From Candidatus Colimorpha onthohippi (lineage in GTDB: Bacteria; Bacteroidota; Bacteroidia; Bacteroidales; P3): a stretch of 6,948 bases of DNA. Shown here one piece after another: positions 6,820 to 6,948 of the stretch. Under the pieces are notes generated by a model. The model saw nothing but the letters and a program-made list of their open reading frames with translations, searched no databases and was not told the origin of the DNA. Within the stretch, counting starts at the first letter, position 1. Each line of letters opens with the position of its first letter. The stretch is from contig JAGHVA010000150.1 in assembly GCA_018064565.1 (NCBI GenBank), positions 1-6,948 on the forward strand, given 5' to 3'. The position numbers and the translations under genes are program-made.

Positions 6820-6948
6820 TTGACTACCAATCCTCAAATAGCATTAGCCGAACAATATATTCGCACCACCAATGTCTCGATTTTTCTTACGGGGAAAGCG
6901 GGTACAGGTAAGACTACGTTTTTGCGCCATATCACACAGTGTGCCAAC
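6820..6948 (+). CDS. Pif1-like P-loop helicase/ATPase, N-terminal fragment (cut by window end)
   Basis: Forty-three codons run open to the window edge. The translation begins LTTNPQIALAEQYIRTTN and continues with FLTGKAGTGKTTFLRHI (residues 23-39), whose GKAGTGKT (26-33) is a Walker A nucleotide-binding loop. The TNPQ start followed by an early FLTGKAGTGKTTFL matches a Bacteroidetes family of Pif1-like DNA helicases, as I remember it; the helicase motifs lie beyond the window. No in-frame ATG follows the upstream in-frame TGA at 6805-6807, so the start is probably TTG 6820 (or, less likely, ATT 6814). It lies 24 bp after the nadE stop and may be part of the same transcript. The NTP-binding call is firm, the helicase call less so. 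Confidence 0.72.
   Translation, partial: MTTNPQIALAEQYIRTTNVSIFLTGKAGTGKTTFLRHITQCAN

Overview
The window looks like chromosomal DNA of a Bacteroidales bacterium, most likely Prevotella-like or Bacteroides-like. The evidence is the promoter style (TTTG plus TAnnTTTG instead of -35/-10), A-rich gene starts without Shine-Dalgarno sequences, and the gene families present. The genus is an inference; no rRNA or marker gene is visible.

Layout. Positions 1-450 hold no gene. A strong promoter reads leftward out of the window there (150-181), followed by the first copy of a long direct repeat (229-320). Positions 451-2857, minus strand, are a type II restriction-modification cassette of the HpaII family: an m5C methyltransferase gene, then the HpaII-type endonuclease gene overlapping it by 20 bp. 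Positions 2858-3159 hold the cassette's promoter, the second copy of the direct repeat (2990-3076) and the promoter of the next operon. Positions 3160-6948, plus strand, are a compact run of three genes: a membrane-anchored AsmA-like/DUF748 protein, an NAD+ synthetase (nadE), and the first 43 codons of a Pif1-like P-loop helicase/ATPase that runs off the end.

How the parts fit. The restriction-modification cassette sits between two same-orientation repeats (core 74 bp, 69 identical) and is visibly more A+T-rich than the operon to its right, so it looks like an acquired or exchangeable insert in a divergent intergenic region. The predicted target is CCGG. Reading the whole window by eye I found no CCGG at all, while GGCC occurs about 13 times and GCGC about 14 times. 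This supports the predicted specificity and suggests the lineage has lived with CCGG modification or restriction for a long time.

The other notable point is NadE. It has the fused nitrilase-like glutaminase domain plus synthetase layout, but the catalytic Glu and Cys of the glutaminase domain are replaced by Ala41 and Tyr141. The synthetase half is intact. The protein is therefore probably ammonia-dependent and carries a dead glutaminase domain.
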